47,885 nucleotides of DNA from positions 1-47,885 of the forward strand of contig JAMPAG010000013.1 in NCBI GenBank assembly GCA_023667365.1, in the 5' to 3' direction. The notes under the pieces were generated by a model, which was not told the DNA's origin, ran no database searches, and saw nothing but the letters and a program-made list of their open reading frames with translations. Each line of letters opens with the position of its first letter. Position 1 is the stretch's first letter. Of the stretch, positions 25,853 through 34,745 are shown one piece after another. A program made the translations under genes and the position numbers. This stretch comes from a bacterium (GTDB lineage Bacteria > Bacillota > Clostridia > Lachnospirales > Lachnospiraceae).

Positions 25853-25874
25853 ACCCTTTTTCCGCCCCCGGTTT

Positions 25875-27032
25875 TCACTCCCCTATCAGCTCCCCTGCAT
25901 AGTCTTTCCATTGTCCGTAAATCCTATCACCGTTTGCGATCTCCCTGATTTTGCCTGCCTCCGCTCCGATTCTGTCCGCATATTCCGGCTCCCTTAAAAT
26001 CTTTTCCATCGCCTTCATCAGCGGCGCACACTCACCTGCCGGAACAAGAATACCGTTCTCGCCATCCTTGATCAACATTGCCGCTCCGCCGCAGGGGCAG
26101 TCTGTGGCGATCACAGGCATCTGCATTGCCATCGCTTCCATTAAGGCGTTCGGAAGTCCCTCATAATCAGAAGTCAGGGCGAACAGCGCACAATCTGCGA
26201 TCTCCTTTTCCAGACTGTCGCTATTTCCACAAAAGCGCACTTTTTCCCCAAGCTTTTCTTCCCGTATGATCTGCGTTAATATATCCATCGTTCCATCGCC
26301 GCTGTCGCTGCCATAAATGTGAAGTTCATATTCCGGAAACCGCTCCGTTAGTCCGGCAAATGCCCGAAGTAAAAGCGCCTGGTTTTTTTGTGCCGCTATC
26401 CTGCCTACATTAACAATGACTTTCCTTCTTACCGCGGGCATGGCAACATGAAAGTACTTTTCATTGATCGGATTTAATATGATCTTCGATTTTTTTTGCA
26501 GCTTTTGTGAAAAGAACTGCTGCGCCTCCTTTGTCTGGAACACACACCCATCTGCATGATACAGGTAACGCCTGCAGAACAATGCGTTTATCCCGCCTGC
26601 ATAGTCTACCTTCGGATCGTTCCTTACAGATACCAGCACGGGGCAGATTCCCCTCGCCGCCGGAACCGCACGGTAATTAGCGCTTTTCCCAAATGCGATC
26701 ACAAGATCGGGGGATTCGTTCACAAGCACTTCCCTTAACCGGTCCCTCCGTTCGCGAATCCGCTTCAAACGTAAAAATATCCCTGTTTTGCTCTGGGCAG
26801 TATTTTTCGAGTCCGCGCTTCCCTCCGCCGTGTTCTGCAGACCGGCATCAATCCGCTCTACACCATCCGGCACAGCATATTCCACCTCCGCGGTCTCCAC
26901 CGTGACAATTTTTACCCGATACCCATCCTCGGCAAAGCGTGCGGAAAGATTAACAACCACCCGTTCTGCCCCGCCCCGTGCTAAATTGTGTATATGAAAT
27001 ATGATTTTTTTCTTATTTCTTTTTTCCGTCAT
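25875..27032 (-). CDS. Family 4 glycosyltransferase
   Basis: A 385-aa GT4 enzyme with IIFHIHNLARGGAERVVVNL, SVRNDPKVDYAGG, VFQTKEAQQFFS, VGRIAAQKNQALLLRAF and EGLPNALMEAMAMQ plus CPCGGAAMLIKDGENGIL. Residues about 75-95 contain a short insertion (NTAEGSADSKNTAQSK) not seen in the two neighbouring paralogues. Its ATG overlaps the stop of the preceding GT4 gene by 4 nt. It transfers a sugar to the growing lipid-linked chain in the cytosol. Confidence 0.88.
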   Translation of the reverse strand: MTEKRNKKKIIFHIHNLARGGAERVVVNLSARFAEDGYRVKIVTVETAEVEYAVPDGVERIDAGLQNTAEGSADSKNTAQSKTGIFLRLKRIRERRDRLREVLVNESPDLVIAFGKSANYRAVPAARGICPVLVSVRNDPKVDYAGGINALFCRRYLYHADGCVFQTKEAQQFFSQKLQKKSKIILNPINEKYFHVAMPAVRRKVIVNVGRIAAQKNQALLLRAFAGLTERFPEYELHIYGSDSGDGTMDILTQIIREEKLGEKVRFCGNSDSLEKEIADCALFALTSDYEGLPNALMEAMAMQMPVIATDCPCGGAAMLIKDGENGILVPAGECAPLMKAMEKILREPEYADRIGAEAGKIREIANGDRIYGQWKDYAGELIGE

Positions 27033-28201
27033 GTTTCCTGTTTCATTTTTCCTTTCGCTTTCCCGGTCAGATACTCTTCATACCATTTCGCCAGCGTCCG
27101 GATGTCATATCCCGCCCCGGCGATCGCGTCCCGCCGGCAGATGCGTCCCGGTGTCAATGCATCCTGTTGACAAACGCCTGTCTGCCCGGCTGCATTCCCG
27201 TCGCCCGCATCGCCCCCTGCAAGCGACACCGCTTTTTCTGCCCACGCCTGCGGCGTCTCATCCAGTGATTTCCATGACACCAGTCCGTTTGCCACTTCCA
27301 CGCCCTTATCCACCGCTTCCGACACCAGACACGGCAAGCCTGCTGCCTGCGCCTCGATCAGTGTCAGCGGCAGTCCCTCAAACAGGGAGGGAAACACCAA
27401 CACATCCATCGCCGATAAAAAAGCATCCACATCATGACGGATTCCCGTAAAAAATATCCGATCACGGATTTCCATCCGCTCCGCCTCTTGACAGATCTGC
27501 TCCTTTAATTCTCCATCCCCGATGCAGACAAACGCAGCACAGTCATCTATGCGCGCGATCTCCCGATAAACAGCTAATAAAAAGGCATGGTTTTTGGAAC
27601 CGATAAAGTTGCCGACATGACCGTATATGTGCCTGTCCTTCCATTCAAATTCCGTCCGGATACGAACCCGCTTTTCCTGACTGAAACAAAATCTGTCAAT
27701 ATCAATAGCATTATGGACGACCACGCAATCCCGATTTCCAAACATCCATGTTCCCGCATCTTTCGAGCAGGCAAATCTGCCAATCTTACCATGCTTCATC
27801 AGCACTTTTCCAATATGATGGAGCAGCTTTTTCGGATCCGTCGTATTATGGGAATGACAAATAGAAAAGGCTCCCGCCCGCGCCGCCGCATAAACCTGCG
27901 GCGCGACCAGCGCATTCGGCGTATGCCGGATCACCACTTTGTAATGCCCATTCTTCACGATCCGGTAAAGTCCTTTTAGGTTTGCGGCGGGATGACTGGT
28001 CAGGCGCGGCAGCCGGTACATCGTCCCGCCCATTTCCCTAATCTCCCGCTCGTAGGCAGCGTCTCCGTCTGCATGAACGACAAAATCAAACTGCACCCTG
28101 TTCCGGTCGATATTCCGATACAGATTCATGATAAAATTTTCCATTCCCCCAGGATGCATGGAACCTACGACATGCAGAACCCTGACCGGATATTGTTCCA
28201 T
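27029..28201 (-). CDS. Family 4 glycosyltransferase, EpsF-like
   Basis: A 390-aa GT4 enzyme of a different subgroup: VLHVVGSMHPGGMENFIMNLYR at the N-terminus (EpsF-like GGMEN), FDFVVHADGDAAYEREI, CHSHNTTDP, HNAIDIDRFCFSQEKR, GHVGNFIGSKNHAFLL and PSLFEGLPLTLIEAQAAGLPCLVS in the donor site. The C-terminal region has an unusual low-complexity stretch (GGDAGDGNAAGQTGVCQQD, about residues 330-350). GAGG precedes its ATG. It sits between the TviC-like epimerase and three other GT4 genes, so it may add the GalNAcA-type residue; that is inference. Confidence 0.87.
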   Translation of the reverse strand: MEQYPVRVLHVVGSMHPGGMENFIMNLYRNIDRNRVQFDFVVHADGDAAYEREIREMGGTMYRLPRLTSHPAANLKGLYRIVKNGHYKVVIRHTPNALVAPQVYAAARAGAFSICHSHNTTDPKKLLHHIGKVLMKHGKIGRFACSKDAGTWMFGNRDCVVVHNAIDIDRFCFSQEKRVRIRTEFEWKDRHIYGHVGNFIGSKNHAFLLAVYREIARIDDCAAFVCIGDGELKEQICQEAERMEIRDRIFFTGIRHDVDAFLSAMDVLVFPSLFEGLPLTLIEAQAAGLPCLVSEAVDKGVEVANGLVSWKSLDETPQAWAEKAVSLAGGDAGDGNAAGQTGVCQQDALTPGRICRRDAIAGAGYDIRTLAKWYEEYLTGKAKGKMKQET

Positions 28202-28270
28202 AATGATTCCTCGTTTCCATAAGCAAACCTGCGAAATCTGTGCTTGCGCAAGCCCGCGGAATGTCTCTCC

Positions 28271-29248
28271 TTACCACAGATTCTCCCGATACCAGTCGAT
28301 CGCGAGTGCGATCCCTTTCTCAAAATCATACTCCGGATCATAACCTAAGAGCTTTCTTGCCTTGCTGATGTCCGCGTTGGAGTGCTTAATGTCGCCCGCG
28401 CGGTCGGGACCGAACTTCGGCTCGATCTGTTTTCCGAGCGCTTTGCAGAGATCGTCATAAATGTCGATCAGATATTCCCTGCCCCCGTACGCGATATTAA
28501 ACGCATTGCCCGCCGCCTCGCCCGGCGCCAAACACGCTTTTAAGTTCGCTTCGATCACATTGTCGATATAGGTGAAATCACGGGACTGCTTTCCATCCCC
28601 GTTGATCGTCGGCGCCTCGTCATGAAGAAGCTGGCGGATGAACTTCGGAATCACGGCGGCATACGCGCCGTCGGGATCCTGCCTGCGCCCGAACACGTTA
28701 AAGTAGCGCAGCGCATATGTGTCAAGCCCATACAGCTTATGGTACAGTTTCCCGTATTCTTCGTCCACGCGCTTCGTCAGCGCATAGGGCGAGAGCAGAT
28801 TTCCCTCCTGCCCCTCGACCTTGGGCAGTACCGGATGATCGCCGTACACGGAAGAACTCGACGCAAACACAAACTTCTTCACGCCGCTCTGTCTTGCCGC
28901 CTCCATCATGTTTAAGGTCCCGCGGATATTGATCTCCTCATATAAAAGAGGCATTTCGATACTGCGCGGCACACTGCCCCACGCCGCCTGATTTAATACA
29001 TAATCCGCGCCCTCACACGCCTTCATGCAGGTGTCCGAATCACGGATGTCTCCTTTCAGAAAGGTATAATTATCCCGATCTAAAAGAAAATCCACATTCT
29101 CCTGTTTTCCGGTAGAAAGATTATCCAGACATCGTACCGTATACCCCATATCTGTCAATGCCTCGCAGAGATTCGAGCCGATAAAGCCCGCACCTCCCGT
29201 CACAAGAAATATACTGTCCTGATCAAATTTCAAATCACGATACCCCAT
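28271..29248 (-). CDS. tviC: UDP-N-acetylglucosamine(-uronate) 4-epimerase, TviC/WbpP-type
   Basis: A 325-aa extended SDR with strong resemblance to WbpP/TviC: a leading helix before VTGGAGFIGSNL, LDNLSTGKQEN, NQAAWGSVPRSIEMP, SSSSVYGDHPVLPKVE, the catalytic YALTK, and RYFNVFGRRQDPDGAYAAVIPKF, INGDGKQSRDFTYIDN. Enzymes of this group interconvert UDP-GlcNAc/GalNAc or, preferentially, their uronic acids. With the TviB-like dehydrogenase 1.8 kb away it would yield UDP-GalNAcA, the Vi-antigen and P. aeruginosa O6 precursor. GAGGG precedes the ATG. The small serine next to the active-site motif is consistent with acceptance of N-acetylated substrates. Confidence 0.9.
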   Translation of the reverse strand: MGYRDLKFDQDSIFLVTGGAGFIGSNLCEALTDMGYTVRCLDNLSTGKQENVDFLLDRDNYTFLKGDIRDSDTCMKACEGADYVLNQAAWGSVPRSIEMPLLYEEINIRGTLNMMEAARQSGVKKFVFASSSSVYGDHPVLPKVEGQEGNLLSPYALTKRVDEEYGKLYHKLYGLDTYALRYFNVFGRRQDPDGAYAAVIPKFIRQLLHDEAPTINGDGKQSRDFTYIDNVIEANLKACLAPGEAAGNAFNIAYGGREYLIDIYDDLCKALGKQIEPKFGPDRAGDIKHSNADISKARKLLGYDPEYDFEKGIALAIDWYRENLW

Positions 29249-29290
29249 AGAAGTCCCTCATTCTTTCTTCTGCTTCCCATACCCTTACCG

Positions 29291-29420
29291 CTCTTTATGC
29301 ATCCTCCGCCCTCTGCACGGAGCCGCCCGACTCTTCATGCTCCGTCTTCCGTCCTCCGCACAAAGCCGTCCGACTCCTCATGCTCCGTCTTCCGCCCTCC
29401 GCACAGAGCCGTCCGACTCC
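29291..29420. repeat. 43-nt tandem repeat, about 3 copies, spanning a gene's 3' end
   Basis: Units at 29308-29350 and 29351-29393 (43 nt each) and a partial unit at 29394-29420, with a weaker trace at 29291-29307. On the plus strand each holds GCACRRAGCCGYCCGACTC and then CATGCTCCGTCTTCCG. The repeat starts in the last codons of the GT-C gene, covers its stop codon and continues into the gap before the TviC-like gene. Confidence 0.8.
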
Positions 29421-31021
29421 GGCGATTCTTCCGCCGGCGGTACAAGACGCGCCTTATGCGGACTCTTCCTCCCGACGGTCTCCCATACGCACACGAGCCC
29501 CGCAAGATAGAACAGCGTCATGTTATAAATCATATAGCGCGACAGGCACATGATCGTGAGCGCCGTCGCACAGACATTTGCCGTGATCATAAGGAATACT
29601 GCTGCCATGAACCACGCGCCGTCCCGTTTTTCTTTTCTCTTAAAAAGATAACACATCAGCGCCGCCGCCACAACATAAATCAGCATCGCGTAGATACTGA
29701 ACGGAGGCGACAGCAGAGATACCGTCCGCACAAAACCGCCCGCCGCCACATAGACATAGGTTTTCAAAAATCCGCCGATACTATGCGGCAGTACCGCTTT
29801 CATGAGTCGTCCTGCCACGCGGTCTTCCTCCACAGGCATCACCCGCCCGTCCGGACGCAGCTCCTGCGGCAGTGCGTCCCATTCTTCCCGCACACCCGCC
29901 GAAAGCAATCCTCCCAATATATCAAATTTAATCTTGTCATGGCTGTCCTCATGATGCAGGATCCGTTCATGAAACCCCCTGCCCGCGTCCGATGCGCAAA
30001 GCCTCTGCGCTTTCATCTGCGCATAGATATTGCGGAGACAGGCGGCGTCCCGTTCGGAGAGCTCCCGCGTCGCCGCCGCGACCGCCTCCTCATCGGCGGA
30101 ATACAGCGCATTTGTCAGCAGTGTGACATTTCCCCCCGTATTCGTCCTCACTACGCCGTCCGTCATAGCTTCATGATAGCCGCAGATTGCCGCCTGCCGC
30201 AACACAAAACCAAGCGCCGTCACTATAAACAGCGCAAGCACGGTCCCAGCGCAGACTCTTTTCGCATGCGCCCATTCCGCATGTTCTTTCGGCGCCTGCG
30301 CTTCCGCCGTCCGATTGCCTGACACCTGCTCCGCCGCCTTCCTGTCTCCCGGCACCAACACTTCTCCATCTTCCTGTGCCTGCCCGTTTTCCGAATGCAC
30401 CGCTCGCCCATGCATCGTCCCGCGCACGACCGCTACCGCCGATACGGCCAGCCACACCAACAGCATCGTCATAAGCTGTCCCCGCGCAAGGGAGAGCAGC
30501 AGCGCAGTCCCATAAGACGCCGCGAGAAACCATCCTTTTTGTTCCCGATAGAACGCCTCCAGCAGGAGCACGGCAAACAGCGGGTAGAGCGACACAGTCA
30601 GCCCCTCGCTTAACACCGCGTTTGTCAGGACAATGCCGGACGGCGTAAACACGCTTGTCAAAAGATGAGGTGCAAGGATCACAAGCAGCGCCGTGATGCG
30701 AAACAGCAGATTGAAGCGGAATTTTCCCACAATAAAACGATACAGGTACCAGTTTACCAAAAATGCCAGCACATTTTGCAGCAGTATCGCCAGCCGGAGG
30801 AAATGCGTTTCCCCTGCAAGAAGCCGGCACACCCTTAAAAACAGCGGATAGAGCGGTTCCCTTGCCGTATTGTAACTGAGGTATGTCGTCGAGTCGGGAT
30901 ACTGCCCCACGCCGTAGTACAAGAACAAAAAGCAGAAAAAGGCGCCTATGACACAAGGCGCCATAATCGAAAACAGTATTTCAGACTTTTTATTTTTGCT
31001 CTCACTCCTAACATCTGTCAT
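29378..31021 (-). CDS. Polytopic membrane protein, probable GT-C glycosyltransferase
   Basis: A 547-aa protein with about ten to twelve membrane segments. The first outside loop has GVGQYPDSTTYLSYNTAREPLYPLFL, with acidic and aromatic residues placed as in GT-C catalytic loops. A long hydrophilic segment (residues about 215-270, GQAEDGEVLVPGDRKAAEQ-like) separates two membrane blocks. I use the ATG at 31021 with AGAGGA upstream; the alternative TTG at 31066 would overlap the upstream gene. The C-terminus (ESDGSVRRAEDGA) is encoded by the 43-nt repeat. It lies between TviC-like and TviB-like genes. Substrate unknown. Confidence 0.65.
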   Translation of the reverse strand: MTDVRSESKNKKSEILFSIMAPCVIGAFFCFLFLYYGVGQYPDSTTYLSYNTAREPLYPLFLRVCRLLAGETHFLRLAILLQNVLAFLVNWYLYRFIVGKFRFNLLFRITALLVILAPHLLTSVFTPSGIVLTNAVLSEGLTVSLYPLFAVLLLEAFYREQKGWFLAASYGTALLLSLARGQLMTMLLVWLAVSAVAVVRGTMHGRAVHSENGQAQEDGEVLVPGDRKAAEQVSGNRTAEAQAPKEHAEWAHAKRVCAGTVLALFIVTALGFVLRQAAICGYHEAMTDGVVRTNTGGNVTLLTNALYSADEEAVAAATRELSERDAACLRNIYAQMKAQRLCASDAGRGFHERILHHEDSHDKIKFDILGGLLSAGVREEWDALPQELRPDGRVMPVEEDRVAGRLMKAVLPHSIGGFLKTYVYVAAGGFVRTVSLLSPPFSIYAMLIYVVAAALMCYLFKRKEKRDGAWFMAAVFLMITANVCATALTIMCLSRYMIYNMTLFYLAGLVCVWETVGRKSPHKARLVPPAEESPESDGSVRRAEDGA

Positions 31022-31053
31022 TCCGTTTTCCTCTGCTCTTAGTATGTGATGTT

Positions 31054-32370
31054 TTACAGCCTCCAATACAAATATCCCGCTGCCTCATACGCCTTCCTGT
31101 CAAACATCCCCTTAATATCAGAGAATACTTTTTTCTCATGCTTTTGTGCGTACATTGCGCCGATGTCCTTCATCGTCAGCTCCTGGTACTGCGTATGAGC
31201 GACCGCTAAGACCACTGCGTCCATGTCGCGGATTTCGGATAATTCCGTCATCGTGATGCCATATTCGCGCTCCGCTTCCGCTCTGTCCGCGACCGGATCG
31301 GTAATGAGCGGCTCGATCCCATATTCGCGCAGTTCCCGCACGATGTCAATGACTTTACTGTTGCGCGTATCGGGACAATTTTCCTTAAACGTAAATCCAA
31401 GAATCGCCACACGCGCGCCTTTCACGGCAATATCCGCCCTGATCAGATTTTTGACAAGGCTTTCCGCCACATACTTTCCCATATCGTCATTGATCCTTCT
31501 GCCGGATAAGATGATCTGGGAATGATACCCCAGCTGCTCCGCCTTATAGGTCAGATAGTACGGATCTACGCCGATACAATGCCCGCCGACAAGTCCCGGC
31601 GCGAATTTTAAGAAGTTCCATTTCGTGCCTGCTGCCGTGAGAACCGCTTTCGTATCAATATTCATTTTATTAAAAATAATGGACAACTCGTTCATGAACG
31701 CAATATTAATGTCACGCTGGCTGTTCTCAATGACTTTCGCCGCCTCCGCGACCTTGATCGACTCCGCGCGGTGCACACCCGCATCCACGACAAGCTCGTA
31801 AACCTGTGCCACGGTATCCAGCGTCTCCTCATCCATGCCGGATACGATCTTCGTGATCGTCTCTAAGCGGTGTACCTTATCTCCCGGATTGATGCGCTCC
31901 GGCGAATAACCGACCTTGAAATCCACGCCGCATTTCAGTCCCGACTCCTTCTCTAAGATCGGCACGGCAACCTCCTCAGTCACGCCCGGATAGACCGTAG
32001 ACTCGTAAACGACAATGGAGCCTTTGGCGAGATTTCTTCCGAGAATCCGGCTTGCGCCCTCGATCGGTGTTAAATCCGGCGTGTGATCCGCATTGACCGG
32101 CGTCGGCACCGCCACGATATAGAATTTCGCCTCGCGCAGTTTCGTCTCATCCGACGTGAATTCCACGCTGCATGACCTGATCGCCTTATCCCCCACCTCA
32201 CAGGTCGGATCGATGCCGTTCCGGTATTTCGCGATCTTTTCTTTGTTCAGGTCAAAACCGATGACCGACACTTTTTTGGAAAATGCAACCGCGATCGGCA
32301 TACCGACGTAGCCAAGTCCGACCAGCGCAATCTTTTCTTCCCCTTTTACAATTTTCTCATATAAGCCCAT
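31054..32370 (-). CDS. tviB: UDP-N-acetylhexosamine 6-dehydrogenase, TviB/WbpO-type
   Basis: A 438-aa nucleotide-sugar 6-dehydrogenase. NAD motif ALVGLGYVGMPIA is at residues 14-26, VAVPTPVN follows, YESTVYPG, GYSPERINPGD, a central NSQRDINIAFMNEL helix and the catalytic Cys in GGHCIGVDPYYL near residue 265; the C-terminal domain has FTFKENCPDTRNSKV. These features match TviB/WbpO, which oxidise UDP-GlcNAc or UDP-GalNAc to the uronic acid in the cytosol. GAGGAGG precedes the ATG. With the TviC-like epimerase it forms the UDP-GalNAcA route, supplying a carboxylate that the AsnB-type enzymes could amidate. The 123-nt gap upstream shows no clear promoter. Confidence 0.92.
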   Translation of the reverse strand: MGLYEKIVKGEEKIALVGLGYVGMPIAVAFSKKVSVIGFDLNKEKIAKYRNGIDPTCEVGDKAIRSCSVEFTSDETKLREAKFYIVAVPTPVNADHTPDLTPIEGASRILGRNLAKGSIVVYESTVYPGVTEEVAVPILEKESGLKCGVDFKVGYSPERINPGDKVHRLETITKIVSGMDEETLDTVAQVYELVVDAGVHRAESIKVAEAAKVIENSQRDINIAFMNELSIIFNKMNIDTKAVLTAAGTKWNFLKFAPGLVGGHCIGVDPYYLTYKAEQLGYHSQIILSGRRINDDMGKYVAESLVKNLIRADIAVKGARVAILGFTFKENCPDTRNSKVIDIVRELREYGIEPLITDPVADRAEAEREYGITMTELSEIRDMDAVVLAVAHTQYQELTMKDIGAMYAQKHEKKVFSDIKGMFDRKAYEAAGYLYWRL

Positions 32371-32493
32371 GTTACGTTCCTCCTCACGTTTTATATCGCC
32401 CCGTTATCTGTGAAGGCGCTCACGGCCGCTTTTAACGACTTTCATGCAATTGCATTGACGGGCATTTATGATTGCAGTTGAAACCGCAGGATC

Positions 32494-33609
32494 TCAGCCC
32501 AGAATCCTCTTTAACTCTTTCAGATAGCTTTCCACCACAAAACGCCTGTCAAACTCACGTTCCATTTTTTTTCTTGCCTCCAGTCCCATCTGCCTGCGCT
32601 GTTCGTAGGACATCGCAAGAAACTGCCGCACGCCGCGGATTAAATCCTCCGTATCGCGCTCTTTGACCAGCAGTCCCGTCTTCCCGTCCTCGACCGTATC
32701 CCGGCATCCCGCGCGGTCCGTCGTGATAACCGGCCTGCCGCTCGCCGCGCTCTCTAAGCAGACATTAGACATTCCCTCCGGATAAAAGGACGGATGAACC
32801 GTGCACTGACTTTGGGCAAGAAACGGACGCACATCCTCCTGCATCCCCTCAAACTTCAAAATACCCTGCGCTTCTAACTCTGCGATCCGCTTCCTGTAGG
32901 AATCCGGTTTCTCTTCATCATCCTCGCAAAATCCGAGAATGGAGAACCGCGTCTGCGGATACTCCTTGTGAATGACTTTTGCCATTTCCATATATTGATC
33001 GATGCCCTTCTCTTTTAACACACGGGAAATAAAAAGCATGGACACCGGCTCGTCCTCCTTTGGATACGGCAGATAGGAAAAGCGTTCCAGATTGACGCCG
33101 GAACCCGGCAGCAACCTGTGCTTTCCGGCCGCGATGCCGCGTTTCGTAAAATACTGCTCATTCTTCTGATTCTGGAAAAACAGACAGCTCACACCGCGCA
33201 TGGCATGGCGGTACATACGAATTGTGACCTTTTGAAGCAGTCCATCTCCCTCGACCGCCGTACCGAGACCCGTGATATTCGTTATATAGGGAATGCCTGC
33301 CGAAGCCAGCGCAGAACCGCCATAAATATTCGGCTTGATTGTATAGGTCAACGCCGCATCCGGTCTCACTTCTTCGATAATCTGACGATAACGCCGCATA
33401 AGCTTTACCTCATGCAGGGGATTCATCCCGCGCCGCTCCATTTTCGTCTCATGAAAGATACATCCCATCCGCACAAGCTTCGGAATGAACTCGCCCTCAG
33501 GAAGCGCAATATGCACCTCGTAAGGCACGGCAAGCAGGGCTTCCAAAAGCTCCCTGCGAAAATTGTACAACCCCACGTCTAAATTGGCAAGAATCAGTAT
33601 TTTTTTCAT
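32494..33609 (-). CDS. Family 4 glycosyltransferase, CapM/PglA-like
   Basis: A 371-aa GT4 enzyme: KKILILANLDVGLYNFRRELLEAL, TYTIKPNIYGGSALASAGIPYITNITGLG (acceptor lobe), FQNQKNEQYF, LLPGSGVNLERFSYLPYP, SRVLKEKGIDQYMEMAK and PEGMSNVCLESAASGRPVITTD. The TIKPN and TGLG segments are typical of the CapM/PglA subgroup, which adds the second sugar to an undecaprenyl-diphosphate-linked 6-deoxy-diamino sugar. I prefer the ATG at 33609 (MKKILIL). It follows PglF/PglE/PglC-like genes and a FemAB-like gene, which fits second-sugar addition. Confidence 0.88.
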   Translation of the reverse strand: MKKILILANLDVGLYNFRRELLEALLAVPYEVHIALPEGEFIPKLVRMGCIFHETKMERRGMNPLHEVKLMRRYRQIIEEVRPDAALTYTIKPNIYGGSALASAGIPYITNITGLGTAVEGDGLLQKVTIRMYRHAMRGVSCLFFQNQKNEQYFTKRGIAAGKHRLLPGSGVNLERFSYLPYPKEDEPVSMLFISRVLKEKGIDQYMEMAKVIHKEYPQTRFSILGFCEDDEEKPDSYRKRIAELEAQGILKFEGMQEDVRPFLAQSQCTVHPSFYPEGMSNVCLESAASGRPVITTDRAGCRDTVEDGKTGLLVKERDTEDLIRGVRQFLAMSYEQRRQMGLEARKKMEREFDRRFVVESYLKELKRILG

Positions 33610-33633
33610 ATCCGCCCTCATGACCCCAGACCG

Positions 33634-34689
33634 TTATCCCCGGTACGCCGGGAAAAATCCGGTCTCTTTTGCATCATTATTTAACAGGCGCAGACGCTCG
33701 TATGCCTGCCTGTCAAAAATCACCCTGCCGATGGAAAACTGCGTATCCTCATATCGGTTAAACTGCTTTTTGAAATGATAGAGCGAATCCTCATGGCTTC
33801 CCAGACCGCCGCCCAGATGAAAGGTTTTCATGCCGATACTGTTCCCGAAGCACGCCGCCTCGTAGAGCAGCAGGTTCGTCGGCGCATAGGACTGATACTC
33901 CTTCCGGGATGCGGACAAATGATAATGAAGCTGCCCGCCGCCATATAAAATGATGGACATAGCGATCGTCTCCCCCGCAAGCTTCGCCGAAAAAACAAGC
34001 GCCTGATCCCTCATATCATACAGAATGCTGTCGTAAAATTCCTTATGAAAATAGTAATAACCGTCCGCCCCGACCTTATCCATCGTCGTATTGTAAATCT
34101 GCGCAAACTCCGCGAACAGGCTCTCATCCCTGCCCCAGTACACACGCACGCCGTTTTTTACCGCCTTGCGGATCAAATTCCGGTTCTTGCTCGTAAGCCC
34201 GTCCCAGATCGCTTCTTTGGAAGAAAGATCCATGCAGACCGTGTGCCCCAGATCGGCGACCTCATAGAGACACTCCATATCATGCGCGTTGCCGATCACG
34301 GGATGATAGCGATTAAATTCCGCCACGATCCGATAGTCCCTGCAAAAATCGCGGTACGCATGCGCGAGCGCCTGCTTTTCTTCCTCACAGGTGTCCCCCC
34401 GCAAAAGAAAACCGCCGTAACCGTACGGCGTCACAAAGTCATAGCAGTTTCTCAACGCCTCGTCCGCTTCGTCCTTGATCTGCCGCACCGGCACGGGACG
34501 CTTCATGACGACATTCACAGCCTGCATTTTTTTTCCGTTATAAAAAAGCAGAAGCGGCTCTCCGTCCCCGTTTTTCCCGAACGCTTTGACATATCCCGCC
34601 GTAAAATACACGTCGTGCTGCGGAAACTGCGCAATCACGCGGTTCCATTCATCTTCCTGCTCTAAATCAATGACCTTTATTCCCGCCAT
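33634..34689 (-). CDS. FemAB/GNAT-like acyl- or aminoacyltransferase
   Basis: A 351-aa soluble protein of the FemAB-like double-GNAT group: HDVYFTAGYVKAF at the N-terminus, FVTPYGYGGFLLRG, EFNRYHPVIGNAHDME, KNRNLIRKAVKNGVRVYWG, YYYFHKEFYDSI, and HYHLSASRKEYQSYAPTNLLLYEA, ending GGGLGSHEDSLYHFKKQFNRY. Classical FemX/FemAB proteins transfer amino acids from tRNA to lipid II; homologues in polysaccharide loci may acylate or aminoacylate sugars. AGGA precedes the ATG. Its position between PglC-like and GT4 genes suggests modification of the first or second lipid-linked sugar, possibly of a free 4-amino group. That is inference. Confidence 0.75.
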   Translation of the reverse strand: MAGIKVIDLEQEDEWNRVIAQFPQHDVYFTAGYVKAFGKNGDGEPLLLFYNGKKMQAVNVVMKRPVPVRQIKDEADEALRNCYDFVTPYGYGGFLLRGDTCEEEKQALAHAYRDFCRDYRIVAEFNRYHPVIGNAHDMECLYEVADLGHTVCMDLSSKEAIWDGLTSKNRNLIRKAVKNGVRVYWGRDESLFAEFAQIYNTTMDKVGADGYYYFHKEFYDSILYDMRDQALVFSAKLAGETIAMSIILYGGGQLHYHLSASRKEYQSYAPTNLLLYEAACFGNSIGMKTFHLGGGLGSHEDSLYHFKKQFNRYEDTQFSIGRVIFDRQAYERLRLLNNDAKETGFFPAYRG

Positions 34690-34745
34690 ACCGTTCCTGC
34701 TCCTGTTTCTGCCGTTTACAACACTGTTACACTTCAGAAAACGAT

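Noticed and set aside
28242..28253. Perfect 12-nt palindrome GCTTGCGCAAGC
   Set aside because: It is isolated, in a short gap between tightly spaced genes, with no promoter elements; it may be chance.
32371..32493. Promoter in the gap before the TviB-like gene
   Set aside because: Only a TTGCAT box with a badly spaced TTAAAA was found; nothing convincing.
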